From assembly GCA_963662175.1 (NCBI GenBank), contig OY759217.1, positions 54,040,108 to 54,104,107 on the forward strand: a DNA stretch of 64,000 nucleotides. The letters run 5' to 3'. This document shows positions 34,301-42,749 of this stretch, piece by piece. The notes under the pieces are model-generated. The model searched no databases, was not told where the DNA came from, and was given only the letters and a program-made list of their open reading frames with translations. Made by a program: the position numbers and the translations under genes. The stretch comes from Aradus depressus (lineage: Eukaryota > Arthropoda > Insecta > Hemiptera > Aradidae). Numbering within the stretch: position 1 is the first letter of the stretch; each line of letters begins with the position of its first letter.

Positions 34301-36169
34301 GAAGGATTTTCACTGGTAATGTTTGGGAGAAGTTGAACTCTGGTCAGTACTTACAAGAGGCAGAGTTGAGTTGGTGACGTTGGCATGACTTCCTGTCGGT
34401 GGAATGACCACCATTGGACGAGGTTTCTCTGTCACTGAAACAATACAAAACAACGTTAATGTACCTACTTCCCCAGCCACAATTCATCAACTACATTTTC
34501 GTTCTCCTCTGAAACCAATTCACCGATTTAATTAAAAATCAACAGGTGTCTTATTCAGGGAATTCTGAATCCTTGGTTCTGGAGACACGGGAGGGCATAT
34601 CGGGGAGTCACAACTAACAAGGTACCGGAAAACTGAGAACACTTGGCTTCACTAATCCTTTACAGGTAAGAAAATGTCAACAAGATACCGAAAAATTGAT
34701 TTAACCGAGGAGAACATAGGATTAGCCAGATCACTCCATTCTTAAATGATGGATCGGCAAGTAATGATTAATCAACGAGAAAATGAACTAATAATTATAA
34801 TCAGAGATGTTTTCGCCAGAGATCTTGTGGAAGTTCATTGTAAATACTACTGAATAAAACACTTAGAACGAGTCAAAAATTCCACTATATTTATATAAAA
34901 TACACAATATATTTCGCTGGTTAGAGCATTGTCAAGTGTACAGGATACAGACTTATGAGTGTACCTGAAATGAATACCAACGGTTCAAAAAAATGAATAC
35001 AAGTCTGTATCCTATACACTTGACAATGCTCTAACCAGCGAAATATATTGTGTATTTTATATGTATAAACATAGTGGAATATTTGACTCGTTCTTTTTAT
35101 TCAGGAGCTAATAATCGTTGACTAATTTAAATTTATTAACTTTTGGGATGTTGTTTGATGAAGTTGTACAGAAATGAAATACATATTATATGCCAATTGT
35201 CTACGCATTATTACCTGACCAAAAAAATTCTAGATATTTGCAGTATTTTTAGAATGATGTAGGAAAAATGCCGTTAAATTAATTTTTAACATTTCACTCA
35301 GACAACATACAGGCCGATTTCAAATATGGTCGCAGACTCCCAACTTCTGAGTCTACTCGTGACTATTATTAATAAATAACCCACACTACACTAGGTAGGT
35401 CTTTATTCGCTATTTTCAAATAGCGGACAACTAATGACTCGGCCAGGACAAAACAATTTGTAGAAAGGTAATTGTGAGGAGAAAATAAACAATAACGGTC
35501 TTAATATAAATAACAGAGATCAATTTGGTCCATAATAAACAACATTTCAAAATATCAAACACTAGTTAGTTTAGTTAGTTATTAAGACCTGCCCAGACCT
35601 TCTTTAACTATGAGGTCATATCGCCTACTACCAGAGTCGCTCTGGGGGACATGAGCCCGACTCTACAGTGGGAGTCCTACATTTTGCCCATCCAAGTTTA
35701 TTCACCTACAGTAGGGGTCTTAAACGAGTACCTGACATCGCACAGGCTCGGGACCATCGCTTAACGTCCCATCCGAAGGACGGCGTGCTCAAGGTTTTTT
35801 CACCTGCCAGATAAAAAACTAAGGGCCTCGGCACACTTGATTCAGTTAAGCTAAGCATTATTATAGTGTTCTTACTTTACCAGTCCTCTTTACAGCGAAC
35901 TCTACACCAGTTCAGTCTTCTGTCACACTCTGCTGTCTAACGTCCCCACCCCTAAATTATCCGTTATTATTAAACTATCTCGGAAATAAGAATATTTAGG
36001 AAAAAGTTTAAATTACCTTTCCTCCGATTGGGACAGCGGAGGTCCCGGGTGGGGACGCTGTTGTCGTGAGGACAGATGCACTGGTAGTCGTGCTCACGGA
36101 TTTGCACACAGGCCGCCTCTTCCCCGCAAGGATGGGACATCTGCAGACAGTTACCTTCCAGAGGCTCTT
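19060..36169 (-). CDS. Receptor tyrosine kinase of the Trk/MuSK/Ror clade, nine exons (5' end missing)
   Basis: Nine exons chain in phase over 17 kb and give 511 residues. In order: an EGF-like module, a linker with NVT and NST glycosylation sites, one transmembrane helix, a juxtamembrane NPEY, the kinase domain, and a Pro-rich tail with EDYL and IYLQ tyrosines. Catalytic elements are all present: GEGCFG loop, VAIK lysine, REVEI helix-C glutamate, [11 protein letters not shown], and an activation loop with Y-x3-YY followed by [11 protein letters not shown]. It should therefore be an active kinase at the cell surface. The activation loop is Trk-like, while WSYGVVLWE and QPYYGHSN recall Ror. 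The EGF-like module is not part of vertebrate Trk receptors. The ligand is unknown. The signal peptide and most of the ectodomain are not placed. Confidence 0.92.
19372..20246. other. Intron sequence, nothing recognised
   Basis: AT-rich intron of the receptor kinase gene. I see no exon and no repeat boundary. Confidence 0.6.
20255..20896. mobile_element. hAT-type MITE with perfect 8-bp target duplication
   Basis: The ends are CAGGGGCGTAGCCAGG and its inverse (one mismatch). GAAATAGG flanks both sides (20247-20254 and 20897-20904). The size is 642 bp with no transposase. An internal palindrome at about 20455-20580 has arms containing GCAAATGCACGC and its inverse. It lies in an intron of the receptor kinase gene. 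Confidence 0.88.
21006..21150. repeat. 36-bp minisatellite, four copies
   Basis: The units contain ATGGGCTGCCAAATGAAAGC. The copies differ by one or two bases. Confidence 0.9.
21651..22217. repeat. 30-bp minisatellite, about 19 copies
   Basis: The unit contains GAGAGTACAGAGTTTGAGAA. The period is a multiple of three, so both strands stay open and give spurious repeat peptides. A 2-bp deletion near 22078 shifts the register. A few positions vary (TTTGAG, TTTAAG, TTCGAG, TTTAGG). Confidence 0.95.
22452..22610 (-). CDS. Receptor kinase exon: activation-loop end to helix F
   Basis: This 53-codon phase-0 exon runs from [16 protein letters not shown] through [20 protein letters not shown] to HSNEQ. 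It contains the P+1 loop (WMSPE) and the structural Asp of helix F. The donor is CAG|GTATC. Confidence 0.95.
22611..23414. other. Intron sequence, nothing recognised
   Basis: AT-rich, without a repeat boundary or an exon that I can support. Confidence 0.6.
23421..23662 (+). mobile_element. SINE family 2, best-preserved full-length copy
   Basis: The head is a clear tRNA relic: box A (GAGCTCAGAGGTAGCGTGC) at 23431-23450 and box B (GGGTTCGAACCCC) near 23472-23484. The body contains the conserved CCGTCCTTCGGATGGGACGT and CCAGAGCGAC blocks. It ends in a short repeat of the ACTATAACTAACTA type. About 19 copies or fragments in both orientations lie in this window, so it must be abundant genome-wide. 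Confidence 0.9.
23811..23872 (-). mobile_element. SINE family 2 fragment (tail half)
   Basis: Only the TCATATCGCCTACTACCAGA block and the adjacent part of the body are present. Confidence 0.7.
24543..25006. repeat. Long imperfect inverted repeat (foldback element)
   Basis: The outer ends TATGAAGCAGCTAT and ATAGCTGCTTCATA frame arms of roughly 200 bp that pair with many mismatches. A 43-bp direct duplication lies in the left arm (24628-24715). It begins 41 bp beyond the splice donor of the kinase catalytic-loop exon. Confidence 0.75.
25047..25220 (-). CDS. Receptor kinase exon: catalytic loop and DFG
   Basis: This 58-codon phase-0 exon has the catalytic loop [12 protein letters not shown] and the magnesium-binding DFG. 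It also has the activation-loop tyrosines in [10 protein letters not shown], the Y-x3-Y-Y arrangement typical of Trk and insulin-receptor-like kinases. The acceptor is CATTTAG and the donor is AAG|GTGAGT. Confidence 0.96.
25379..25462 (-). mobile_element. SINE family 2 fragment
   Basis: The tail half only (ATGACTCATGCCCGG to TCTTGTGGACAT). Confidence 0.75.
25488..26014. mobile_element. Foldback MITE
   Basis: The arms of about 135 bp (from GGCGCACAGTGTGAAATTTA inwards) pair across a loop of about 240 bp. The loop is rich in AAAGTGGT and AATTCAATAT motifs. It has no coding content and sits in an intron of the kinase gene. Confidence 0.85.
26206..26327 (-). CDS. Receptor kinase exon: hinge and helix D
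   Basis: Two bases complete a Gln codon with the previous exon. Then 40 codons run [20 protein letters not shown] to [15 protein letters not shown] is the hinge with the gatekeeper region. A short basic insert ([15 protein letters not shown]) lies where Trk and MuSK also vary. The donor is CAG|GTAAC. Confidence 0.93.
26328..27349. other. Intron sequence, one GC-rich patch
   Basis: Apart from a GC-rich patch near 26580-26730 (GCGGTCCGC, CTGCGGCCCGC motifs, probably a transposon remnant), nothing is recognised. Confidence 0.5.
27350..27526. mobile_element. Foldback MITE
   Basis: The arms 27354-27428 and 27445-27521 pair with scattered mismatches (GCTATTTGACAATAT against its inverse) around a 16-nt loop. 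Confidence 0.85.
28063..28230 (-). CDS. Receptor kinase exon: N-lobe
   Basis: The exon has phase 1 on both sides and 55 whole codons. It holds the ATP-anchoring lysine (VAIKVLK, exon residue 17) and the helix-C glutamate (FMREVEI, exon residue 34). [15 protein letters not shown] follows. The donor is AAAC|GTACTT. Confidence 0.94.
28344..28612 (+). mobile_element. SINE family 2 copy, head truncated
   Basis: It starts at the end of box B and keeps the whole body and the AATAACTAATAA tail. Confidence 0.8.
28699..29190 (-). mobile_element. 3' end of a GC-rich LINE with poly-A tail
   Basis: The poly-T at 28699-28722 is the tail on the minus strand. Upstream of it the minus strand encodes [18 protein letters not shown], the C-x-C-G...C cluster found at the C terminus of many LINE reverse transcriptases (Jockey and R1 groups). 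The composition is much GC-richer than its surroundings. It is truncated at the 5' end. Confidence 0.75.
29634..29806. mobile_element. Foldback MITE
   Basis: The arms begin GTTCCATATTTTCGGCA and its inverse and pair over about 70 bp each. Confidence 0.8.
29998..30075 (-). mobile_element. SINE family 2 fragment, degenerate
   Basis: Only the tail half can be recognised (CATGCCCGAG, GGTCATATCG). Confidence 0.5.
30712..30880 (-). CDS. Receptor kinase exon: juxtamembrane and Gly-rich loop
   Basis: The exon starts in phase 0 and has 56 codons plus one base. NPEY lies at exon residues 19-22, upstream of [20 protein letters not shown] (Gly-rich loop at 47-52). The NPXY position relative to the kinase matches the Shc-binding juxtamembrane site of Trk and the equivalent in MuSK. 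The acceptor is TTGCAG and the donor is AAAG|GTATAG. Confidence 0.94.
31864..31923 (-). CDS. Possible extra juxtamembrane exon
   Basis: A GC-rich island within AT-rich intron can be read as 20 codons ([20 protein letters not shown]) in phase 0 on both sides, so it could be included without a frame change. The donor (CAG|GTCCCT) and the acceptor (GGCAAG with little pyrimidine) are poor. It could be an optional exon or a relic. Confidence 0.3.
32202..32495. repeat. 59-bp minisatellite, five copies
   Basis: The units contain AGTTGGGTTCAGTAACGAGA and begin at 32202, 32261, 32320, 32379 and 32438. Confidence 0.93.
32545..32877. repeat. 111-bp segment in three tandem copies, carrying a splice donor
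   Basis: Copies at 32545-32655, 32656-32766 and 32767-32877 read as identical. The right-hand copy is the end of the transmembrane exon, its donor (CTG|GTAACT) and a little intron. The period is 37 codons and each copy has the same donor (exon ends at 32563, 32674 or 32785). Read-through to the farther donors would add 37 or 74 residues in frame. Confidence 0.95.
32785..32985 (-). CDS. Receptor kinase exon: transmembrane segment
   Basis: This 67-codon phase-0 exon follows the acceptor TGTTTGCAG. A hydrophobic helix ([20 protein letters not shown], exon residues 21-40) is followed by CCY and the stop-transfer residues TRRAR, giving type I topology. The nearest of three identical donors ends the exon at 32785. 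Its 5' part has a decayed duplicate at 33040-33145. Confidence 0.9.
33018..33180 (-). pseudogene. Decayed duplicate of the transmembrane exon's 5' part
   Basis: A direct duplicate of about 140 bp includes the acceptor (TTTGCAG), the preceding intron and about 40 codons of the exon. It reads in the same frame with a Gly-to-Asp change in the helix. It then meets a stop (about 33026) with no donor, so it cannot replace the real exon. Confidence 0.85.
33181..33833. other. Intron sequence with weak inverted ends
   Basis: TTTAAAGAAATAT near 33328 and its inverse near 33597 might bound a small element. Nothing else is recognised. Confidence 0.4.
33834..33990. repeat. 30-bp minisatellite, five copies
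   Basis: The units contain ACATTGCAAGGGACGTAAGA and the copies are identical on reading. Confidence 0.95.
34196..34236. repeat. Trinucleotide microsatellite (TAA/TTA)
   Basis: ATAATA... is followed by its inverse TTATTA..., a perfect low-complexity hairpin. Confidence 0.9.
34355..34434 (-). CDS. Receptor kinase exon: extracellular linker
   Basis: Two leading bases and 26 codons ([20 protein letters not shown]...) give a Pro-rich linker with two N-glycosylation sequons (NVT, NST) just outside the membrane. The acceptor is TGTTTCAG and the donor is CTT|GTAAGT. It joins in frame to the EGF exon and the transmembrane exon. Confidence 0.88.
34468..34530. repeat. Repeat family C fragment
   Basis: Core only (ACTTCCCCAGCC to CACCGATTTAAT). 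Confidence 0.6.
34865..35094. mobile_element. Foldback MITE with about 100-bp arms
   Basis: Outer ends AGAACGAGTC and GACTCGTTCT. The arms pair almost perfectly through GCATTGTCAAGTGTA and its inverse around a loop of about 30 nt. Such near identity suggests recent origin. Confidence 0.9.
35572..35842 (-). mobile_element. SINE family 2 copy, head truncated
   Basis: The body is complete. It ends at GGGCCTCGGC before box B. Confidence 0.85.
36017..36169 (-). CDS. Receptor kinase exon: EGF-like module (5'-most secure exon)
   Basis: Phase 1 on both sides. The six cysteines of [17 protein letters not shown] and the following residues are spaced x6, x5, x9, x1, x12, the EGF pattern. The acceptor is GTGTTTCAG and the donor is AAAG|GTAATT. 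It needs one base from an upstream exon. Exon 58960-59047 would supply it in frame, but that link spans 22.8 kb and is unproven. Confidence 0.88.
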
Positions 36170-36361
36170 CTGAAACACACCCAATGGATATCACATTAAA
36201 ATAGTATTTTTTGGAAGGGGGCATGTCCAGAGTTGCCAACTGTCCTCTTCCTGGAAGGACTGTCGTTCTATCGGTTAACATGTCCTTCGTCCTTCGTCAA
36301 CAAAGTAATATCACATGAACTTACATTGTTTTTCCTTCTCCAGCTATAAAAGAAGTTACAT

Positions 36362-36760
36362 AATCAGTCAGGAATACGAATTTTCACCGCAATTTCATGC
36401 AAACCAACCACCTAAATTCAAAAATAATGTATGTTTGCCTCAGTGTTTGTGAACACCATAACACCCGATAGAATGAATGTAACGACAAGAAATTTCATGT
36501 GTCCAGAACCCGTTAAGGACGACAACCTATTGTTTTTCAGCCAAATGGGCCGAAGAGAAGAGAGTTCAATTTAAAATGCCGATGTAATGAATAGTATCGA
36601 TAAGAAATTTAGTATGAGGATTGAAAAGTGCCTGTGTAAGTATTGATATTGATGTTTAGTCCAACTGATCCATTTGTATTGGAGGGAGAGCTAAACTTTA
36701 GTTGACTAATTTCTGTTGGGGAAGTACATTGCCGGTGATTCACCATCTACACAAAGTATA
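36362..36760. repeat. Repeat family C copy
   Basis: AGTTACATAATCAGTC to GGGGAAGTACATTG. The order of the core blocks is that of 44490-44710 and 59907-61530. Confidence 0.65.
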
Positions 36761-37344
36761 CTAAAGTATTGTAACCTTGCGGAAATCCGAGATCGAGTTT
36801 CCCACGGATTTTCAAGTATCAAGGTCCCCTGAGTACGTTTTGACCATTTTCGCCATGATGTCTGTGTCTGGAAAGTTGTGAGCGCTCCAACGTAGAAACG
36901 ATTGTAGCAATGAACTTGAAATTTGTGAATGGAGACGTCACATGTGTTAACTTAGATCTCATTAGACTTTGACCAAAATCGGACGAAAATTGAGATTACT
37001 TTACTTTGGGACCAAAGAACATTTTCCATGACACCGCTTATATTTATTAATTAATCAAAAAAACATTGCAAGTAAAAATTGTAGAGAAAACTGAGACATA
37101 TTTTGTATGAAACAAGAGTTTTTGCAGGTCGTCCGAATTTCGAGATACGCGCCGAAAACCGTCCTGAAATGTCGTTTTGAAACATATTTTTAGACATTTC
37201 CTTGATTTACCAGAAAACTCGGAAACTCAATCGAAAAGTTGTTACCTACCAAAAATGTGTTTCTCATCAAATTTTCAAACGCTAAAATGTACTCAGATTT
37301 AGATAGGCCTCAACGAATGTAAAATAAATTTGCATAGGAAAAGA
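36761..37344. other. Non-coding stretch, nothing recognised
   Basis: No exon with acceptable borders and no repeat boundary seen. Confidence 0.5.
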
Positions 37345-37426
37345 CTAAGCTTCGGCCAGGTTTCGAACCAGCGATCTTGAGCTCAGTAAGCAATCACGCA
37401 TACCACTGACCTACCGGCGCTCTATC
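37345..37426 (-). mobile_element. SINE family 2, tRNA-like head only
   Basis: Box B (GGTTTCGAACC) and box A relics can be seen. The body is missing. Confidence 0.75.
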
Positions 37427-38124
37427 TTTTAATAATATATATTTTTCCACATTACATATATTTTTCAGAAAATACAAAGAATCGGTGCCACATGGACAAC
37501 CTATAATCTATATTTCTGGTTACCATGGTGTCTCGTTGAAGCCTCTTTACTGCCATTGCTGCATTAATGTGTTTTGAGAAAATAAAGGAATGGTCTCCAA
37601 GGAGATTAGATAAATAATCTACATATATTTCATCTTCGGCTATCTTAGTTAGGACCAGCCAGAACATATTTCTTATCTCTACTTATGTTTGACTTCATCG
37701 CATCTGGTCGAAGTCTACTGACATTGCTGTATTGTGTTCTTCAAAAAAAAATCAATCTGTAACACAAAGCAGCACATTTGTTCGTAATAATTAGGTCCCT
37801 GCAAACATATAAAATGTCGGTGAATCAACGGCAATCTACTTCCCCAGCGCGATTTTGTTAAGTTGTATGTATGTCAATTTATGCCAGTGAATGTGTAGGA
37901 ATTGGTGTATCTGTAGTGTGTTCATATACTTCTGTGCTACAGTGTGAGTGAGGATTGAATGTTTATGTCTAGTAAGTGGGAGTGTGCTCTTTTGAGTGTC
38001 CTGCGAATGTCTATGTGTTTCTGTGATTGAATGTGTGTTTTTGTGTCTATGGGTATATTTAAGTTCCACATCTTCAGACCCACCGCAGCGACTGACAGCC
38101 TCTACACCCAATTAACTAACATAC

Positions 38125-38167
38125 CAACTCAGCTCCTTCATCAATAGGGTGACCTCGGAGGACATCC
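38125..38167 (-). CDS. Possible small exon
   Basis: A good acceptor (CCCTCTTTCTGCCAG) and donor (TTG|GTATGT) bound a 43-nt block that is open in two frames (DVLRGHPIDEGAEL or MSSEVTLLMKELS). Neither open frame leaves the single base needed by the EGF exon. If real, it needs another exon in between. Confidence 0.3.
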
Positions 38168-38195
38168 CTGGCAGAAAGAGGGGAGAAGGGGGAAT

Positions 38196-38705
38196 CAAAA
38201 GTTGTGAATCACCGACAATGTACTTGCCCAGTTCGGAGTAAGGCTAAAAAAACGTAAGTTGCTGTACTCTGTTGACTTGTGAATGCACCGACTACGGAGA
38301 ATTGTTAGGTTATGGAGTTGAGCCCCCGCACTAACATACTTTACTTACCCAGCCATACGAGGTATAAAGCAAGTTATGTAATCGGTCAGAAATTCATAAC
38401 TAATAATAATAACTGCCGATGTAATGAATTTATCGTCATGAAATGTTATATTTGAATCAGTCGAAGGGAAAAGAAGGGCCAAAGAAGGTGGGGGGGGGGG
38501 GGGGGGGGGAGGGGGTCGACTTGAATAGCTTAATAACTGACGATGAATGAATGTATCCACACAACATTCAGTATGAGGACTCAGAAGCTACGATGAAGTC
38601 AAAAATACTGAGTTTTAGCCCGAACGGTCGATTGGCTTTGGAGGGAGAGAGAAAACATAGTTGATTAAATCGTGGTGGGGAAGTACATAGACAGTGATTC
38701 ACCTA
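38196..38705. repeat. Repeat family C copies with G-rich tract
   Basis: Two partial copies flank a G run (38490-38510). The core block GGGGAAGTACATAG is near 38678. Confidence 0.6.
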
Positions 38706-39051
38706 CGACTTTCTTATTTACTTCTTGTATTTCGATATTATGTAATATAGCCGTTACATATTTATTCTATTATAAACCTCACGTTCTGGGAGGACACTGG
38801 GTCGAGCTGTGTCTCTGTTATGAGTCTTGTTCTCACTCAATCCGCCTCAGATTGGCACTATTGACTCCTCCACATTCACGGGTCCTCTTGGGGACAATTA
38901 ACTATTGTATATGGTCAAATTTACGATTTTTACTAGTATTTTTTTTTTTTATGTCAATTGAGACTACAATTATCCCCATTTATTTGATATCAAATAATCC
39001 TGATTGTAAGGGAATACACGAAAGGAAAATTAAAATGTGGGGGAAAAAAGG

Positions 39052-39215
39052 GCGTCGGTGAATCACCGGCTTTGTATTTCGTAGTTAATCAATTAAATTT
39101 TCGCTCTACCTCTAAAACAAATTGACCATTTGGGCTAAAGCACAATACTTGAGTTACTCAGTGGCTTCTGAATCACCGTACTAAATTTTGTGTAGATACT
39201 GTGGTTAATTAAAAA
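39052..39215. repeat. Repeat family C fragment
   Basis: Starts GTGAATCACCGGC, with the block TTAAATTTTCGCTC. Confidence 0.6.
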
Positions 39216-40398
39216 AATGTTAATGTAAAATCAATTAAATAAATACATAATTCAAATAACAATAAATAAAGAATGAAATAATAATTAAATCAAAAAGAAT
39301 AAATAATTAAATTAACAATAAATTACCATATTTCCTGTAGAAATTGTATCTCTTTTCTTTTACTAAATTTCGATTTCTACAGTAGTTTTTCGAAAAGGGC
39401 CCTAAAAAAGTACCAAAAGTTCAAGATTAACTTGTTTACTTATCTTGCAGCTAATATATTTAAAAGTTGTATATTTAATTACTTATCTAATTTTTTTTTT
39501 TTTTTCCCCTATTGAACATTTCACAAGAAATGTACACATAAACTACCGGTCGTCTTTCGTCTGTTTTGTTTATAATTGTTGCTCTGTTATCTTGATCATG
39601 GATGTAATTATGTATTTATTTTTGTACATATATTAGTCCATTTATATAAATTAGTTCTCTCATGGATATTTATTATTGGAAATTAGTGTTGTATAGTTAT
39701 TAAACTGGTTTATTTATATTTCATTCATCTTTAAGTAGTATTAATGTAAATGTGTTTGTTTAGTATGTTGTCATATGTTTATTCTATTAATAATGTCAGC
39801 ATGGTGGCTTCCCACCTTGTCCCGTATCCCTGTTATAATTTTAATTGTTTTGTTTCGTTCAATTGTTTCATGATGTAAATTGGTTGGACTAATTTCTTAG
39901 TTAAGTATTCCCTTGTTTTTTTCGCCATGTAGGGTTAACAAAATGGAAATTTTATTGATTCATAGTTGGACAAATCTGTTTTGTTGTCGGATTTGTGTTC
40001 AATGTATTTGACTTTTCATTTAAATATTTACTCCTATGTATGTAGAATCGATTACAATTGACTTTATAAATGGCTTCCGTTTTGTATAAGCTATCTTTTT
40101 GGCCTTTCATATTTATGGTGTTTACTTATTTTATAATCTTATAAAACCAGAATTTTCAATTGGTATGACCGACGTACTCCCTGAAAGTTTTTTTAAATAA
40201 AATTCTGTTTGTTAGTATGTACTGGTATATATTTCATTTCAATTACATCCCTGATGAATTACTACAGATTCTACATATCACCCTTTAACTTTGTGTGATG
40301 TTTCAGTGACCTATATAACTTCAATAGATTCCAAGATCTCAGGGGGGAAACCAGTGAAATAAGGTAATTTTCCTTAATTTTTCAGTATATTGGTGTAG
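39216..40398. other. AT-rich stretch, nothing recognised
   Basis: Long low-GC sequence with poly-T runs. I see no exon, repeat boundary or RNA gene. Confidence 0.55.
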
Positions 40399-40400
40399 TT

Positions 40401-40610
40401 AGTTGGGCTGTTTGAGGCGGACTTCTCTGAAGTGTTCCGCTGCTGGCTGCTGGGCGACAGGCCCACATTTAGATACGATCTGACCCGTGCTACGGAGACA
40501 GACCTTCACTATACTCCCCTCCACCAGACAACAGCTCTTCAACATCTCTTTCCAGTCACAACAACTTTCAAAATATATTTTGAATCCGTATTTAGGATAT
40601 GTTTGTACAC
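40401..40610 (-). other. GC-richer open segment, unassigned
   Basis: On the minus strand this reads as about 60 codons rich in cysteine (including SCCLVEGSIVKVCLRS) up to a TAA at 40399. It lacks convincing splice borders. The plus strand is also open and has a good acceptor (TTTTTCAG near 40384), but all frames stop soon after. It may be a decayed exon. Confidence 0.2.
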
Positions 40611-40619
40611 CCCAGTGCA

Positions 40620-40985
40620 GTGAAGAGTTACGTTGGTATGAGGAACACAAAGAAGGGTTACGTAGGTACGAGGAGCATATGGAAGGGTTAGAAAGGTAAG
40701 AGGGACATATTGAAGGGTTTTGTAGGTATGAGAAATACATTGAAGGGTTCATAGGTACAAGAAACACATTAATGGAAATTATAGTACCAGGAACACATTG
40801 TGAGGTGACGTAGGTACGAGGAACATATTGAAGGGTGACGTAGGTACGAGGAACATATTGAAGGGTGACGTAGGTACGAGGAACATATTGAAGGGTGACG
40901 TAGGTACGAGGAACATATTGAAGGGTGACGTAGGTACGAGGAACATATTGAAGGGTGACGTAGGTACGAGGAACACATTGAAGGG
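40620..40985. repeat. 30-bp minisatellite, six good copies plus a degenerate part
   Basis: Units containing GACGTAGGTACGAGGAACAT run 40800-40985. Diverged relatives occupy 40620-40770. Confidence 0.92.
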
Positions 40986-41445
40986 ATCCATCACATAAAA
41001 CAATTGTATGGGAATGTTTCCCGGTTGAGACAATTCACAGTACTTTTTCATCAAAAATGTTCGAAATAAATCTTTGGGGAGAGCAACTTTTGCACACACA
41101 TTGCCCCTCCCCCTCAGGCCGCCATTTCAAAGACTAACAATAAACAAAAAATACATTCTGATTCAACTCATCAATAGCTTTCTCCTGATATCCCATTTAA
41201 TTTTGTTCATCAACATTTATTTTTAACAGCCCTTATTCCATTATAAAATGCATACTTTGGCGTGAACGTTCTTGAATTATTGATTCGCACATTGCTGATT
41301 TTTTTGATATCTATAAATTTCAAGGGGGGGGGAATGAAGGATGATGTTTTTGACCCTCCACAGACACCATATCGAATATATAATTTATAAAGAAATCTAT
41401 TGCATATATTCATAGGGTTTCCTTACGAGGTTAGGTTTGGTTAGG

Positions 41446-41679
41446 CTCTTTCGTCACTCTGGTGGAAATGAGTCCGACTCTACTGTGGGAGTCCTAAAGT
41501 TTGCCTACCCTAAATTTTTATTCGCCCAGGGCAGGGGTCTTTAACGAGTACCTGACATCGTACAGGCTCGGGACCATCGCTTAACGTCCCGTCCGAAGGA
41601 CGGCGTGCTTAAGTATTTTTTACCTCCCAGATAACATAAACTAACGGCCTCGGTCGGGTTTCGAACCCACGTTCTTGAG
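41446..41679 (-). mobile_element. SINE family 2 copy
   Basis: The body and box B (GGGTTTCGAACCC) are present. The left end is preceded by GGTTAGGTTTGGTTAGG. Confidence 0.85.
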
Positions 41680-41991
41680 GTTCCTTATGATATCCTTATC
41701 CCATTCGGTTATCTTGTTTTTCGACCCCCTAATACTCACCCTAAACATTTTTGAAATGTCTATAAATGTTAGCATTGGGCCCCAGTTGTAGATATTTCAG
41801 TAGAAATAGCAACTTGCTAGCTCAAATGTCGGCTATATTGGTCATGAAAAGAAAAAAATAATTGATTTTCACCACTATGGATCTCTGCTACCTTTAAGCA
41901 GCTTCTGTGTTTCCGGGGAAATTGACAATCTTAGATGCAGAAGTGCAATCAGTTTGTGATAATAGTTAGATAACAGTAAATAAAGTTTTTG

Positions 41992-42300
41992 AGTTGAGCC
42001 CTCCTCTTCTCGTCCCGTTTTCCTTTCAGTCGATTTCGCGGAAAATTGATAGGTGTCATCCTTATATGATCTTAAATTTACATATAAAATGTCGTGCCGA
42101 TTACATGGGTAGATATTACAGTTTTTGTGTTACCCCCCTCATTGGCCGGTTCGGCTGTAAATCATTTTGGAATCAGTGGGTCGGAAAACATGAAATTCCG
42201 GTGAAAACTCACATGGGATGTCTGACTACTTACATAAGTCCCCTCAAACCTGGAGATCTATCTCTGGAAATAGGAGGTGCGCCGTGAAATAGATTCAGTG
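41992..42300. repeat. Repeat family C copy
   Basis: GAGTTGAGCCC, TAGGTGTCATCCTTA and GAAATTCCGGTGAAAACT blocks in the usual order. Confidence 0.6.
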
Positions 42301-42577
42301 CGTCAAGTTCACTATTTAAATTCTTTGTTCATGTGGGGTCAAAGAAATAGTATAAAAAAAATCAAAATGATCCTTAAATGAAGCCAAATTAGTTTGGTGG
42401 AAAACGATGCACGTTACAAGGATTGTCATGGAAACAGGCGGGAGAGAGAAACAATATGGCGGGAACAGAGGATTGTGATGTGATAAGGGTCCCCCTCCCT
42501 GTCAACGGTCGGCTCTGATAACAGCCAGTAGCCCGCTTTTGTAAGTCTCCGGGACCCCGAGAAATAGCCACCTCTGG

Positions 42578-42583
42578 CCCCCC

Positions 42584-42614
<31 letters not shown>

Positions 42615-42619
42615 ACACT
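42578..42619. repeat. Poly-C followed by (AC)n microsatellite
   Basis: A run of about 23 C is followed by nine AC repeats. Confidence 0.95.
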
Positions 42620-42620
42620 A

Positions 42621-42724
42621 CTAACTAATGTGAGGTGAGCAGACTTTCAGCCCCAGGGACACCAGTAGGGGGAGGATGAGACCGATGAACCATGAACTCC
42701 TATTGTATTCTTGACACAGCTCCA
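42621..42724 (-). CDS. Possible terminal exon with a C-terminal membrane anchor
   Basis: Two leading bases, then codons reading ELCQEYNRSSWFIGLILPLL, a hydrophobic run, and a short tail ending at TAG 42621-42623. A type II or tail-anchored helix is plausible. The acceptor (TTGTAATAG) is weak in pyrimidines. The exon needs one base upstream, which exon 58960-59047 could supply. If real, it would end a different gene from the receptor kinase. Confidence 0.3.
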
Positions 42725-42749
42725 CTATTACAAACTTATTTTCAAACTA

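Noticed and set aside
38672..39061. 129-codon plus-strand frame with hydrophobic parts
   Set aside because: It begins inside repeat family C, runs through a poly-T tract and has no domain or splice support.
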